Positions 1 to 8,287 of a stretch of DNA of 48,627 bases are shown here, in pieces. Position 1 is the stretch's first letter. Each line of letters starts with the position of its first letter. The position numbers and the translations under genes are program-made. Source of the DNA: Ruminococcus sp. (lineage in GTDB: Bacteria > Bacillota > Clostridia > Oscillospirales > Acutalibacteraceae). The notes beneath the pieces are model-generated. The model was not told the DNA's origin, did not search any database, and was given only the letters and a program-made list of their open reading frames with translations. The stretch covers positions 1-48,627 of the forward strand of contig JAFRBX010000006.1 of NCBI GenBank assembly GCA_017404665.1. Direction: 5' to 3'.

Positions 1-231
1 AGCTTTTACAAGGCTATCCATACGCTGGGTGCATTCTTCCTCAACTGCTGCTAAATGTTCAGACAGCTTGCAGGAAGTCAACAAGTTAGTGTAGAGGATT
101 GGGCGGTGCTGTTTGAGATAACGCCTGCGGCGCTGTCCCCATATTCCAATCTTGCGTTCTTCCTGTTCCGGCAGTTTCAGATCAGGGAGATTGTAATCGC
201 CCTGCACAGTGTAAGTGATCTTTGTGTCCAT
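1..231 (-). CDS. tnpV: TnpV transposon-associated protein, 3' end outside window
   Basis: Reading leftward from an ATG at 229-231, the frame stays open to the window edge (77 residues). The protein begins MDTKITYTVQGDYNLPDL and continues with a basic RYLKQHRPILYTNLLTSCKL segment and an acidic helix. This is the arrangement I know from TnpV proteins carried on clostridial transposons and integrative elements. TnpV has no established biochemical role; it is not itself a recombinase. The start codon overlaps the stop of the 58-residue gene upstream (ATGA type), so the three minus-strand genes here form one translationally coupled operon. The C-terminus and any downstream transposon genes lie outside the window. 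Confidence 0.75.
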   Translation of the reverse strand, partial: MDTKITYTVQGDYNLPDLKLPEQEERKIGIWGQRRRRYLKQHRPILYTNLLTSCKLSEHLAAVEEECTQRMDSLVKA

Positions 232-407
232 CAGTATTCCTCCTTCACTCGTACTTTCTTCACTTTTGCTTTCATCAGCTTTTCAAGGACTTCGTCTATC
301 GCATCTGTATAATGCCCCGTCATTATCAGCTCGTTTTTCTTGTTGATTAAAATGTTGATAATGGTTCTGCGCTCGTCATAGGTAAGATAAACATGATACT
401 TCTTCAT
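231..407 (-). CDS. 58-residue protein of the TnpV module
   Basis: A small gene between the DUF6809-like gene and tnpV, overlapping both by 3-4 bases (its ATG at 405-407 overlaps the upstream TGA; its TGA at 231-233 overlaps the tnpV ATG). GGAGG sits at the right distance upstream, inside the end of the preceding gene. The product starts MKKYHVYLTYDERRTIINIL and is basic and helical, with K/R-rich ends. I recall similar short proteins next to TnpV in clostridial mobile elements, but no function is known to me. The double stop/start overlap is the main evidence that it is real. Confidence 0.7.
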   Translation of the reverse strand: MKKYHVYLTYDERRTIINILINKKNELIMTGHYTDAIDEVLEKLMKAKVKKVRVKEEY

Positions 408-736
408 AGCCTATCCTCCTTCAGAGCGTCTTTATACGGTGCAGAATCGCTGACAAAGGTGTCATAGCAAAAATTTGCCCCTAATCTGAATCCGACGATA
501 AAAGCATCTAATTCCGATTCTCCCAATACGACTGCCCATGTGTTTACATAGGTAAGAAATGTTTCCTTTTCATCTCCGGTCAACCGTTCTGTGAGAGTTT
601 TCTCGGTGTCCGCAAGAATTGACATTTGCTTTTTCAGATAACTGTCTTTTCTAAATTCGCGCGATTGCGGATCAATGTTGCCGTAGTACAGCTCGGTAAT
701 GAAATTCTTTCCGATATCACGATTTTGATTGTTCAT
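404..736 (-). CDS. DUF6809-like small protein
   Basis: A 110-residue protein beginning MNNQNRDIGKNFITELYYGN. The motif ELYYGNIDPQ, followed by a helical region and a GFRLGANF segment near the C-terminus, matches the pattern of the gene at 27191-27475 (ELWYGNIDPH ... GFSLGVHL). I associate this with the DUF6809 family of clostridial mobile elements; its function is unknown. The ATG at 734-736 was chosen because ACCTCC at 745-750 is a good ribosome binding site on the minus strand. A longer frame to 844 would run through a hairpin and lacks such a site. It is the first gene of the three-gene minus-strand operon. Confidence 0.7.
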   Translation of the reverse strand: MNNQNRDIGKNFITELYYGNIDPQSREFRKDSYLKKQMSILADTEKTLTERLTGDEKETFLTYVNTWAVVLGESELDAFIVGFRLGANFCYDTFVSDSAPYKDALKEDRL

Positions 737-825
737 TTTATAAAACCTCCGTAGTAATTGAATTGCCCTACAATTACAACCGATCCGACTTAAATACAAA
801 ATATTTTTCAAAACTTCCTTATGTA

Positions 826-851
826 GTTGCATACTTTTATGCAACTTTTTT
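826..851 (+). terminator. Rho-independent terminator or attenuator upstream of the phage-like operon
   Basis: GTTGCATA at 826-833 and TATGCAAC at 838-845 form a perfect 8-bp stem with a 4-base loop, followed by six T. It points rightward, yet no plus-strand gene lies to its left in the window. It could be an attenuator in the leader of the terminase operon, or the leftover end of a host gene displaced by the minus-strand module. Confidence 0.65.
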
Positions 852-929
852 CTTTATCTCGGCATAGGTGGAGATGGGTGATCGATAATCGGTCTTCATC
901 CCCGCAGTAATGAGGAAAGGAAGGAAACA

Positions 930-1415
930 GTGAAACCGAAAGAAAAGGAGTTTTGCCGTCTGATGACGGTATACGCCGACCCGGTACGGGCGGCGCGGGA
1001 AGCAGGGTTCAAGCATCCTGAGAAGGCTTGGTCTGAGCTTGCCGCGAGGGAGGAGATCGTCGGCGAGATCCGCCGCCGAAGCGAGAATATCCGCTCGATA
1101 TACGAGAGCACCGCTGTATGCGGAATGTACAGGCTCGCTTACGGCGGCGTGAGCGACGCATTGACCCTGCTGTACCGGGAGGAACTCAGCGCAGATGAAT
1201 TGAATAAACTCGATCTGCGGAATATTTCTGAGGTCAAGAGGACCGACAAGGGGCTCGAGGTCAAATTCTGTGACAGGATCAAGGCGGCTGAAAAGCTGAA
1301 GGAGTTGTCGGAAAGGGATACGCGGCAAGGAGGCAGTTCGGGGCTTCTGGATGCGATCCTGCTGTCTGCCGAGGCGCTCTCGAACCGCGGCGGGAGTGAT
1401 CCCGATGCGGTATGA
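930..1415 (+). CDS. Phage terminase small subunit
   Basis: This 161-residue protein is the probable DNA-recognition subunit of the packaging motor. It starts MKPKEKEFCRLMTVYADPVR with a helix-turn-helix-like segment (ADPVRAAREAGF ... EKAWSELAAREEI), as in PBSX XtmA-type small terminases. It continues into a charged helical region consistent with oligomerisation. The GTG start at 930 follows AGGAAAGGAAGG. The gene overlaps the terminase large subunit by 11 bases, the usual order and coupling for these two proteins. The assignment rests on size, position and the N-terminal pattern rather than an active site. Confidence 0.75.
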   Translation: MKPKEKEFCRLMTVYADPVRAAREAGFKHPEKAWSELAAREEIVGEIRRRSENIRSIYESTAVCGMYRLAYGGVSDALTLLYREELSADELNKLDLRNISEVKRTDKGLEVKFCDRIKAAEKLKELSERDTRQGGSSGLLDAILLSAEALSNRGGSDPDAV

Positions 1416-2655
1416 GCCTTTATCCGCCAAACAGCTGAGAGCAATGTTCTGGTGGGCAAACGGTTCGGGAACGGAGCATTATGACGCCGTGATCTGTGAC
1501 GGCGCAGTTCGCTCGGGCAAGACCTTTGCACTGTCGCTGTCCTTTGTGATGTGGGCAAGCCTTCGCTTTGACCGTGCGCTGCTGGGCTTTTGCGGCAAGA
1601 CGATCACAGCGCTCAGGCGTAATGTGATCATCCCCCTCTTGCCTTGCCTGAAGGAGCTCGGCTTTGACGTACGGGAATGCGTCAGCAGCAACCGCCTGAC
1701 GATTCGCTTTCAGGGTCACGAAAATACTTTTTTTCTGTTCTCGGGCAAGGATGAAGGCAGCGCTGCTCTGATACAGGGCGTCACGCTGTCGGGCGTGCTG
1801 TTCGACGAAGCGGCGCTGATGCCGCGTTCCTTTGTGGAGCAGGCTTTGGCGCGCTGTTCTGTCAGCGGTTCGCGCTTCTTCTTTAACTGTAATCCCGAAT
1901 ATCCCTCACACTGGTTTTACAGGGAATGGATACAGAACGCAGAGCGCAAGAACGCGCTGTACATCCATTTCCGCATGCGGGACAATCCCTCTCTTTCTCA
2001 GAAGATGCTCAGAAGGTATGAAAGCCTGTATACAGGCGCATTCTATCGGCGTTTTGTTGAGGGAGAATGGGTGAGCGTCTCGGGCGCTGTCTACCCCTTT
2101 ATGGGCGACAGCAGTATGTTCATCCCTCCTCCCGGCGGACCCTTTCAGGAATACTGTGTCTCCTGCGATTACGGCACGGTCAATCCTACGTCGATGGGTC
2201 TCTGGGGGCGTAAGGGCGATATCTGGTATCGCCTGCGCGAGAGCTACTATGACGCGCGCAAGGAAGGCAAGAGCAGAACGGATGAGGAGCACTATGATTC
2301 TTTGAGAGAATTATTGAGCGAGCTTGAGCCGACCGCTGTGATCGTCGACCCGTCCGCCGCCAGCTTTATCGAGGTGATCGAGCGCCATGCGCAGTACCCT
2401 GTCGTCAGGGCGGATAACAATGTTATCGACGGGATCCGCAGGACGAGTCAGGCGCTCAGAGACGGCGAGATCGTGATCTGCGACTCATGCACCGACGCTA
2501 TCCGTGAGTTTTCACTCTACCGCTGGGACGAGAACAAGCCGATGGATACGGTGATCAAGCGCGACGATCACGCCATGGATGACATACGCTATTTTGTCAG
2601 TTACATAAAGGCAAATGAGGAAAAACTCAATTTTGCCTTTATCGAACGAGGATGA
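1405..2655 (+). CDS. Phage terminase large subunit
   Basis: ATPase/nuclease that cuts concatemeric DNA and drives it into the prohead. The 416-residue product has a Walker A-like loop GAVRSGKT (residues 33-40), a Walker B-like LFDEAAL segment near residue 130, and a C-terminal half with DYGTVNPTS, IVDPSAASF and DDHAMDDIRY. These carry acidic residues expected of the RNase H-like nuclease of PBSX/XtmB-type terminases. The length is normal for the family. ATG 1405 was chosen over the in-frame upstream ATG because GGCGGGAG precedes it and homologous proteins start close to the first lysine-rich helix. No frameshift or missing motif is visible, so it looks functional. Confidence 0.93.
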   Translation: MRYEPLSAKQLRAMFWWANGSGTEHYDAVICDGAVRSGKTFALSLSFVMWASLRFDRALLGFCGKTITALRRNVIIPLLPCLKELGFDVRECVSSNRLTIRFQGHENTFFLFSGKDEGSAALIQGVTLSGVLFDEAALMPRSFVEQALARCSVSGSRFFFNCNPEYPSHWFYREWIQNAERKNALYIHFRMRDNPSLSQKMLRRYESLYTGAFYRRFVEGEWVSVSGAVYPFMGDSSMFIPPPGGPFQEYCVSCDYGTVNPTSMGLWGRKGDIWYRLRESYYDARKEGKSRTDEEHYDSLRELLSELEPTAVIVDPSAASFIEVIERHAQYPVVRADNNVIDGIRRTSQALRDGEIVICDSCTDAIREFSLYRWDENKPMDTVIKRDDHAMDDIRYFVSYIKANEEKLNFAFIERG

Positions 2656-2687
2656 CCGCTTTTTCGGTCAAGCAAGGAGGTAAGATC

Positions 2688-3821
2688 TTGCGAATATTTT
2701 CGAAAAGAAAAAGTCCCCGTCCGCCCGAGGTGCAGACCTGCACAACGGCGGATAGGGGCGTCATTCCTCCGTTTTACTCCATTGAACAGCCTGCACAGCT
2801 GAGGCTGTATCGCGAGCTCAGAGAAAAGGTGCCGGTTATCGATGCGGCGATCATGAAGCTGGTGCGTCTGGTGGGCGAATTTCGTGTCGTATGTGCCGAC
2901 GAGACTGCTCAAAAGGCGATGGATCATTTTACATCACGGGTTTCTGTCGGCGGTACCGGTACAGGGCTGTCCGCATTTGTTTGCACTTACTTTGACCAGC
3001 TGCTGACCTGCGGCAAGGCGGTCGGCGAAATCGTGACCTATGAGGACGGCAGCATCGCGGCGCTGTATAACGCGCCCGACGGAGCGGTGACGCTGAAACA
3101 GGGCGACAGTCCTGTGGATGTGCGCATATTCCGCGACTGTACCGGCACACAGGAAATCGCGCGCCCCGAGCTGATCTGTGTGACGCTGCTGAATCCGCAG
3201 CCCGGCACCCTGCGCGGCAATTCGATCCTGAGCGGACTGCCGTTCGTCAGCGAGCTGCTGTTGAAGATCTTTGAATGCGTCGGTCAGAACTTTGAGCGTG
3301 CGGGCAATGTGCGCTTTGCCGTCACTTATAATCCTCCTGCCGGAGCGGGGGCAGTCAACGCCAACCGACGCGTGAAGGAGATCGCACAGGAATGGAGCCG
3401 CGCTATGCGCGATAAGAACAGAGTATGCGACTTTGTTTCGGTCGGCGACGTCAGCATCAAGGCGATCGGCGCAGACAGTCAGATTCTCGACTGCGATATC
3501 CCGATCCGGCACGTGCTGGAGCAGATCGTGGCGAAGCTGAGCGTACCGCCGTTCCTGCTGGGGCTGTCGTGGTCCTCAACGGAGCGGATGTCCGCGCAGC
3601 AGGCGGATATCCTGACCTCGGAGCTGGAATATTACCGCATGCTGCTCTCGCCTGTGATCGAGAAGATTGCACGGGTTTATCTAAGCGCAGAGCAACTCAA
3701 TCCCGAGGTAACGGTGAAGTGGAGCAATATCAGCCTGCAGGATGAAACAGAGCTGGCGAGCGCGCGGCTGGATAACGCGCGAGCGGCTCAAATCGAACAA
3801 AGCATGGAGGTGAACGGGTGA
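2688..3821 (+). CDS. Phage portal protein
   Basis: The portal forms the dodecameric ring at the capsid vertex through which DNA passes and to which the tail attaches. The product (about 377 residues) has portal-like features: an N-terminal helical part, a central LICVTLLNPQPGTLRGNSIL segment, and a C-terminal region RHVLEQIVAKLSVPPFLLGL followed by SAQQADILTSELEYYRMLL. That last pattern is typical of SPP1/PBSX-type portals. The TTG at 2688 has a perfect AAGGAGG 7 bases upstream. An ATG at 2652 in the same frame overlaps the terminase stop and is the alternative. The gene overlaps the next by 4 bases. Confidence 0.88.
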   Translation: MRIFSKRKSPRPPEVQTCTTADRGVIPPFYSIEQPAQLRLYRELREKVPVIDAAIMKLVRLVGEFRVVCADETAQKAMDHFTSRVSVGGTGTGLSAFVCTYFDQLLTCGKAVGEIVTYEDGSIAALYNAPDGAVTLKQGDSPVDVRIFRDCTGTQEIARPELICVTLLNPQPGTLRGNSILSGLPFVSELLLKIFECVGQNFERAGNVRFAVTYNPPAGAGAVNANRRVKEIAQEWSRAMRDKNRVCDFVSVGDVSIKAIGADSQILDCDIPIRHVLEQIVAKLSVPPFLLGLSWSSTERMSAQQADILTSELEYYRMLLSPVIEKIARVYLSAEQLNPEVTVKWSNISLQDETELASARLDNARAAQIEQSMEVNG

Positions 3822-4768
3822 AATACGGACAGGTATTAAAAAACGCAGAAAGCGTTGATTCGGTAAAAGAAATGGAGCTGGTCAACCGCTATTCACGCCG
3901 TGAGCTCAGCGCCGACGAGGTCTATCTCTTTTCGGTGGCGCTGTGCGATAACGATGTCGACCGCGACTATGAGCGCTTTACGGTCGAATCGCTGTTTGTG
4001 CTGGAAAAGCTCTTTGTCGGAAAGACCGGCATCATTGACCACGATCCGACAGCCAAGAACCAGAAGGCGAGGATCATTTCCTGCAAGGTCGAGAGCGTGG
4101 ACGGCGCCTATACCGCGAACGGCGATCAGCTTTTCCGATTGACGGCGCGGGCGTATATCCGCCGCACTCCGGGCAACGCAGAGCTGATCGAGGCGATCGA
4201 AGCCGGCATCGTCAAGGAGGTATCCGTCGGCTGCAGTGTGGGTCATACGATCTGCTCGATCTGCCGCAGCGATATGCACTCGCCGCAGTGCGGGCATCAG
4301 AAAGGCAGAGAATACGACGGAGAGCTGTGCTTCGGGGAGCTTTGCGAGCCGAAGGACGCGTATGAATTCAGCTTTGTTGCTGTGCCCGCACAACGCTCGG
4401 CAGGCGTGATGAAAGGATACAAGGAGAAAGATATGAATGAGATTTGCAAGTCCCTTTGCGGGGACAATGAGGTAACGCTCTCGAAGAACGAGGCGGCTCG
4501 TCTGAAGGAGTATATCGAACGTCTGGAAAGCGACAGCGACTGCGCCAAAGCGTATCGCAAGGAACTGAGCGAACAGCTCAGAACTGCCCTCAGAGAAAAG
4601 GGCGTGGCGCTCGACTTTGCGGTGGAAAACTGCATTATCAAAAAACTCAGCATCGCGGAAGCGCAGGCGCTGCTGAAGGCGCTCAGACGCAGGGAGCAAA
4701 AGGTTGTTTCGCAGCTGGGCGGCACAAAAGCCGACGCTTCTGTCGGCAACACGGAATTCAGAATTTAA
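3818..4768 (+). CDS. Prohead protease with C-terminal scaffold-like region
   Basis: A 316-residue protein that probably processes the capsid during maturation and acts as scaffold. Residues 1-200 resemble HK97-type prohead proteases. TGIIDHDPT carries a candidate catalytic His and EVSVGCS a candidate Ser, followed by EFSFVAVPAQRSAGV, which closely matches the family's conserved end motif. An unusual Cys-rich insert (CSICRSDMHSPQCGH) could bind a metal ion. Residues 205-300 are charged and probably helical, as in scaffolds. GTG start at 3818 follows GGAGG and overlaps the portal stop. Located between portal and capsid, the canonical place. Confidence 0.85.
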   Translation: MKYGQVLKNAESVDSVKEMELVNRYSRRELSADEVYLFSVALCDNDVDRDYERFTVESLFVLEKLFVGKTGIIDHDPTAKNQKARIISCKVESVDGAYTANGDQLFRLTARAYIRRTPGNAELIEAIEAGIVKEVSVGCSVGHTICSICRSDMHSPQCGHQKGREYDGELCFGELCEPKDAYEFSFVAVPAQRSAGVMKGYKEKDMNEICKSLCGDNEVTLSKNEAARLKEYIERLESDSDCAKAYRKELSEQLRTALREKGVALDFAVENCIIKKLSIAEAQALLKALRRREQKVVSQLGGTKADASVGNTEFRI

Positions 4769-4780
4769 CGGAGGTAAAAC

Positions 4781-5110
4781 ATGAATATCAGTTTTGCAGG
4801 TTATAAGGAAAATGTCCTGACCTTTGAATGTACCGATACTGTCGCTGCGGGCGACCTTGTCAAAATGTCCGCTTCGGGCAAGGTCACCAAGGTCAGCGCC
4901 AATGATGGATTTATCGGCAAGTGCGTCGGCGTCAGCGGCGGTTATGCCGCCGTTCAGCTCGACGGCTATATGGTAGCGGCTAAATCCGGCACTGTCAACG
5001 TCGGCTACAACAAGCTGGTCGCCGCGTCGTCCGGCGTTAAGACCGCTGAGAGCGGTATCGACAGACTGGTCGTATACAGCGACGATACTACCGTCGGCTT
5101 TATTCTGTAA
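4781..5110 (+). CDS. Capsid decoration-like protein
   Basis: A 109-residue protein rich in Gly, Val, Ala and Ser, predicted to be all-beta, beginning MNISFAGYKENVLTFE. It lies directly between the protease and the major capsid gene with a GGAGG site at 4770. Small beta proteins in this slot are often head decoration or stabilisation proteins (gpD/DUF2190-like). The repeating pattern of short beta strands supports this, but there is no diagnostic motif, so the role is inferred from position and composition. Confidence 0.6.
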   Translation: MNISFAGYKENVLTFECTDTVAAGDLVKMSASGKVTKVSANDGFIGKCVGVSGGYAAVQLDGYMVAAKSGTVNVGYNKLVAASSGVKTAESGIDRLVVYSDDTTVGFIL

Positions 5111-5121
5111 GAGGAGCGAAA

Positions 5122-6132
5122 ATGATGGCTAAATTTGAGAATATTAATCTGGAAAAGGGGATGTACCAGACCGGCCGCACCCTGACCGAGATCCTGGAGG
5201 AAATGGACCCCAGCGAGAATTATAAGGGCTCGGCGCTAGAGGGACTGGACGCATTTTCACGTCAGCTCAAGCGCTTTGATATCAAGGTGAGCGGCAAGGG
5301 CTCCGACACCATCGAGAAGTTTTTCGCGACATCTAACTCGGCGGCGCTCTTCCCCGAGTATGTCAGCCGAGCGGTCAACGCCGGCAGAGAGGAAGCAAGC
5401 ATGCTGGACGATATCGTCGCGACCGTCACGAAAATCGATGGGATGGATTATCGCTCCTGCACCTCGAATATGACCGACGATGACAAGAGCCTCAAGCGCG
5501 TTGCGGAGGGCGCGTTCATTCCGGTAACCGAGATCAAGACCAACGACAATCTGGTGCGTCTGCACAAGCGCGGCAGAATGCTGGTCGCAAGCTACGAGGC
5601 GCTGCGCTTCCAGCGCATCGATCTCTTTACCGTGACTCTCAAGCAGATCGGCGCGTATATCGCCCGCTCTCAGATGGCGGACGCTGTCGACGTTATTATC
5701 AACGGCGACGGCAACGCGAACTCCTGTGCGAGCGTCAGCCCTGCCTCTGCCGGAAGCCTGAGCTATGCCGATCTTATCAGCATGTGGACGTCGCTCTCTC
5801 CCTTTGAGCTGAACACTGTGCTGGCTTCTACCTCTGCCATGACCGCGCTGCTGACCATGACCGAGATGAAGGACGCGGTCGCGGGTCTGAACTTCCAAGG
5901 CAGCGGCAAGATGATCACACCGCTGGGCGCTAATCTGCTGCATACCACAGCGCTGACCGGCAGCAGCCTTATCGGTCTGGATAAGAACTGCGCGCTGGAG
6001 ATGGTCGTCGCAGGCGACGTCGCTGTCGATTATGACAAGCTCATCGACCGTCAGCTCGAAAAGGCTTCTGTCAGCTGTATCGCAGGCTTTGCGAAGATCT
6101 ATACCGGCGCTGCCAAGAAAATGACTTATTAA
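5122..6132 (+). CDS. Major capsid protein
   Basis: A 336-residue protein placed after the protease and decoration protein, with the length expected for an HK97-fold capsid subunit. A charged N-terminal arm (residues 1-60) is followed by segments consistent with the spine helix (YVSRAVNAGREEASMLDDIV), the E-loop region with basic residues, and an A-domain (GANLLHTTALTGSSLIGLDKNCALEMV ... YDKLIDRQLEKASVSCIAGF). The final segment resembles the conserved capsid end in Bacillota prophages. ATG 5122 follows GAGGAG; a second ATG is adjacent. No interruption is visible. Confidence 0.85.
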   Translation: MMAKFENINLEKGMYQTGRTLTEILEEMDPSENYKGSALEGLDAFSRQLKRFDIKVSGKGSDTIEKFFATSNSAALFPEYVSRAVNAGREEASMLDDIVATVTKIDGMDYRSCTSNMTDDDKSLKRVAEGAFIPVTEIKTNDNLVRLHKRGRMLVASYEALRFQRIDLFTVTLKQIGAYIARSQMADAVDVIINGDGNANSCASVSPASAGSLSYADLISMWTSLSPFELNTVLASTSAMTALLTMTEMKDAVAGLNFQGSGKMITPLGANLLHTTALTGSSLIGLDKNCALEMVVAGDVAVDYDKLIDRQLEKASVSCIAGFAKIYTGAAKKMTY

Positions 6133-6146
6133 GGAGGTCGTGACAC

Positions 6147-6503
6147 TTGCGCTTAAAAGAGATCATTGAACGTTTTACGCTGGTGTCGGGCTTTGAGATG
6201 AAGGATGTGTCGCGCTGTCTGCCGATAATCGGGGGCTGTAAGGCGTATTTTGAGAGCCTGATCCCTGAGCTGAGTGAAAACGATCTGCGCCGGGCGGAGC
6301 ATGCCTGTGCGGTGTACGCGTTTTATCGCGTCAGTCAGATGGGACGCTTGGATGATCTGCAATCATTCAAGGTCGGCGACGTGCAGATGAGTGTGGAGGC
6401 GATCGGCGAGGCGGCGAAGAAGCTGTGGGACGCCGAACGTGAAAGCATATCCGATATCGTGGATTTCGGCGGGAGATTCGCCTTCAGGAGCGTGAGCGTA
6501 TGA
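6147..6503 (+). CDS. Head-tail connector protein
   Basis: A 118-residue mostly helical protein, starting at TTG 6147 nine bases after a strong AAGGAGG. The position just after the capsid gene, the size, and the helix-rich pattern (LKEIIERFTLVSGFEMKDVSR ... DDLQSFKVGDVQM) fit a gp6/gp15-type adaptor that binds under the portal ring. No active site is expected. It overlaps the next gene by 4 bases. Confidence 0.65.
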   Translation: MRLKEIIERFTLVSGFEMKDVSRCLPIIGGCKAYFESLIPELSENDLRRAEHACAVYAFYRVSQMGRLDDLQSFKVGDVQMSVEAIGEAAKKLWDAERESISDIVDFGGRFAFRSVSV

Positions 6504-6856
6504 GGATGACGAGTTATCTTGACCGTGCGCTCATCCGATTCGGCAACACCGTCCGCATCCGCCGCGACGGCAGGACAGAGGTCGTGAAGGCCTTTGTCCA
6601 GCCGCTCAGGCGACGTCACCGTCTGTATATCAATGATCGGTATATCCCTGCGGGCTATTTTGATAACCGCTATCTGCTGTATATCGGACCCGGCGACCGT
6701 CCGCTGTATGACGGGATGCGGATCACTTGTAACGGCGCGGGATATACGGTGGTGACTGCGGAGATATTCGCAGCGCATGACGAGGATATCTATGTATGGG
6801 CAATCCTGATGCCCGTAAGCCGGGGCAGGGAGGATTATTATGACGACTTCAACTGA
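6500..6856 (+). CDS. Head closure/stopper-like protein
   Basis: A 118-residue beta-rich protein that starts with ATG overlapping the previous TGA. Its order (second small gene after the capsid) and its strand-rich pattern with basic patches (IRFGNTVRIRRDGRTEVVKAF ... RPLYDGMRITCNGAGYTVV) suggest a head-completion or stopper protein that plugs the portal channel. This is inferred from gene order; I see no family signature. Confidence 0.55.
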   Translation: MRMTSYLDRALIRFGNTVRIRRDGRTEVVKAFVQPLRRRHRLYINDRYIPAGYFDNRYLLYIGPGDRPLYDGMRITCNGAGYTVVTAEIFAAHDEDIYVWAILMPVSRGREDYYDDFN

Positions 6857-7277
6857 GAACAGGATTGACGAGTGGATCGCGCGCGTCAAGCATTACGGCG
6901 CGATGAAAGCCTTTGCGTTTCTTCCCGGGTTTCCCGCACATAAAACGCCGAACCCCGTCACAAAATATACTGTAGCTGTTGTCGACAGCGAGCAGAAGGT
7001 CAGCCGCTTTTTTATCGGGAACCGTATCGGTGTGGCCAAATACGGAAGGCTGTATGAAACAGAACTTCGCCTGAGAGTCTATGCTCCCGAGGGGAGCTCC
7101 GGTTCAGCGCTGCTGAGAGCGAGCGCTCTGTTGATGGACGCGCTGGAGCATGAGGACAGCGGACGGATGATAAACTGCCTTTCACTGTCGGGTATCGACT
7201 TCGACACAGCCTCCCGCACTGAGTACAGAGACGTTGTTGTGCGGTTGAGCATCATCACAGAGGAGGCGGCGGCATGA
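6840..7277 (+). CDS. Tail completion/terminator-like protein
   Basis: A 145-residue protein overlapping both neighbours (17 bases upstream, 4 downstream). The alternating strands and helices (KYTVAVVDSEQKVSRFFIGN ... ETELRLRVYAPEG ... LLRASALLMDALE) fit the alpha/beta fold of tail terminator proteins that cap the tube at the head end. Its position immediately before the tube-like gene supports this. The assignment is by order and shape only. Confidence 0.55.
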   Translation: MTTSTENRIDEWIARVKHYGAMKAFAFLPGFPAHKTPNPVTKYTVAVVDSEQKVSRFFIGNRIGVAKYGRLYETELRLRVYAPEGSSGSALLRASALLMDALEHEDSGRMINCLSLSGIDFDTASRTEYRDVVVRLSIITEEAAA

Positions 7278-7654
7278 ACGAACTGAGGATTGTCCGCGGT
7301 ACAGACGTTAAGCTGTATGTGGATCAAACGCCGCTTTTCGGAGTGACTGCGTTCAGCGCGGTGCAAAAGCCGCTGTATCATGAGGTGTATGAATATCTGA
7401 GTGCAAAGCCCTGTGAAAGGATCTCTCAGGGGACGCGGTATGAACTGACGCTCAGCGTGATGGCGCTGTTCGATAAGCAGCTGCCGTCACAGTCCGTCTT
7501 TACGCTGAGCGTGGTTGACAGTGACACAACATATTACTATGAAGGCTGCCGTGTCATCAAACAAAAAACGGCGGTCAAGGGCAGTGAAAACGCCGCTGAG
7601 GTGTTCACCTTAGTAGCGGACAGCATGAGAAGGCAGGTGGCTGAGAGTGAATGA
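7274..7654 (+). CDS. Tail tube-like protein
   Basis: A 126-residue beta-rich protein beginning MNELRIVRGTDVKLYVDQTP. Size and strand pattern resemble XkdM-type tube subunits of PBSX-like tails: an early short strand pair, a long central strand RYELTLSVMAL, and a late segment YYYEGCRVIKQKTAVKG. In PBSX-like clusters a 430-470 residue sheath gene precedes the tube and a tape-measure gene follows it. Here both are missing. If the tube call is right, the tail would be very short. The call could also be a second terminator-type protein. Confidence 0.5.
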   Translation: MNELRIVRGTDVKLYVDQTPLFGVTAFSAVQKPLYHEVYEYLSAKPCERISQGTRYELTLSVMALFDKQLPSQSVFTLSVVDSDTTYYYEGCRVIKQKTAVKGSENAAEVFTLVADSMRRQVAESE

Positions 7655-7772
7655 GAATACGGTTGTCTGGGAAATCATCTACGACAGCGAAGAGCTTTCC
7701 CGGGAGATGGAACGTGACGCGCGGCGCTACAACAAAGCATTTACGGAGGAAGAGGAGGTCAAGCTCATATGA
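7647..7772 (+). CDS. 41-residue protein in the tape-measure slot
   Basis: A small gene starting at GTG 7647 (GAGAGTGAATG, overlapping the previous stop) and ending in a TGA that overlaps the ATG of the LysM gene. The product, VNENTVVWEIIYDSEELSRE then MERDARRYNKAF and an EEEE stretch, is highly charged and probably helical. It exactly fills the gap between the tube-like and LysM genes with coupled overlaps at both ends, which is why I accept it. In related clusters this place holds the tape-measure chaperone and tape-measure genes. It might be a remnant of the former. Confidence 0.55.
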   Translation: MNENTVVWEIIYDSEELSREMERDARRYNKAFTEEEEVKLI

Positions 7773-8287
7773 AGTTGGCGCCTATGAGATTTGACGGGCT
7801 CAGTATGCGTTATAATCCAGAAAAGCTCGGAATCAGCGGGAAGAATCATATCTGCGAGTACGCGTCGCCCTGCTGTGAATCGGACAGCGAAAAGCTTAAC
7901 CGCGAGCTGTGCCGGATATCGGGCGTAGGAGAACTCTGCGGAGAGGATTGCATCGCACAGTACAGGAAGCTTGAAAAAATGCAGATCAGCGGTAAAAGAG
8001 CTAAGCTGGTGCTGCCGCGTATGCAGCCGCTGTACGCCTATCTCAAGGAGCTGGAGCTGACGGCAAAGCCGGTGGATAATGTGCTTTCCTACCGCTTTTT
8101 GTTTGTTGAGGCGCTGAGTCCTCGCCCTGAGAAAACAGGCAAGGAGTATTACCTGACGGCGGCAGGGGAGAGCTTGTGGGATATCGCTTATCGATATGAT
8201 GTGCCGATCGAGCGCTTGGTGGATTTGAATCCGCACATCCCTCTGATCGACGAGCTGGATGAGAAAGTGAGGGTGAGAGTATGCTGA
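7769..8287 (+). CDS. LysM-domain tail/baseplate protein (XkdP-like)
   Basis: A 172-residue protein whose C-terminal 45 residues form a LysM-like module (EYYLTAAGESLWDIAYRYDV ... RLVDLNPHI). Such modules bind glycan or act as structural adaptors. The N-terminal part holds three Cys residues in a CEYASPCCES segment, and a region resembling the pattern of XkdP/gp53 proteins that sit between tail tube and hub. It overlaps the preceding gene by 4 bases and the next by 7. The place right before the hub gene is as in PBSX. Confidence 0.72.
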   Translation: MKLAPMRFDGLSMRYNPEKLGISGKNHICEYASPCCESDSEKLNRELCRISGVGELCGEDCIAQYRKLEKMQISGKRAKLVLPRMQPLYAYLKELELTAKPVDNVLSYRFLFVEALSPRPEKTGKEYYLTAAGESLWDIAYRYDVPIERLVDLNPHIPLIDELDEKVRVRVC

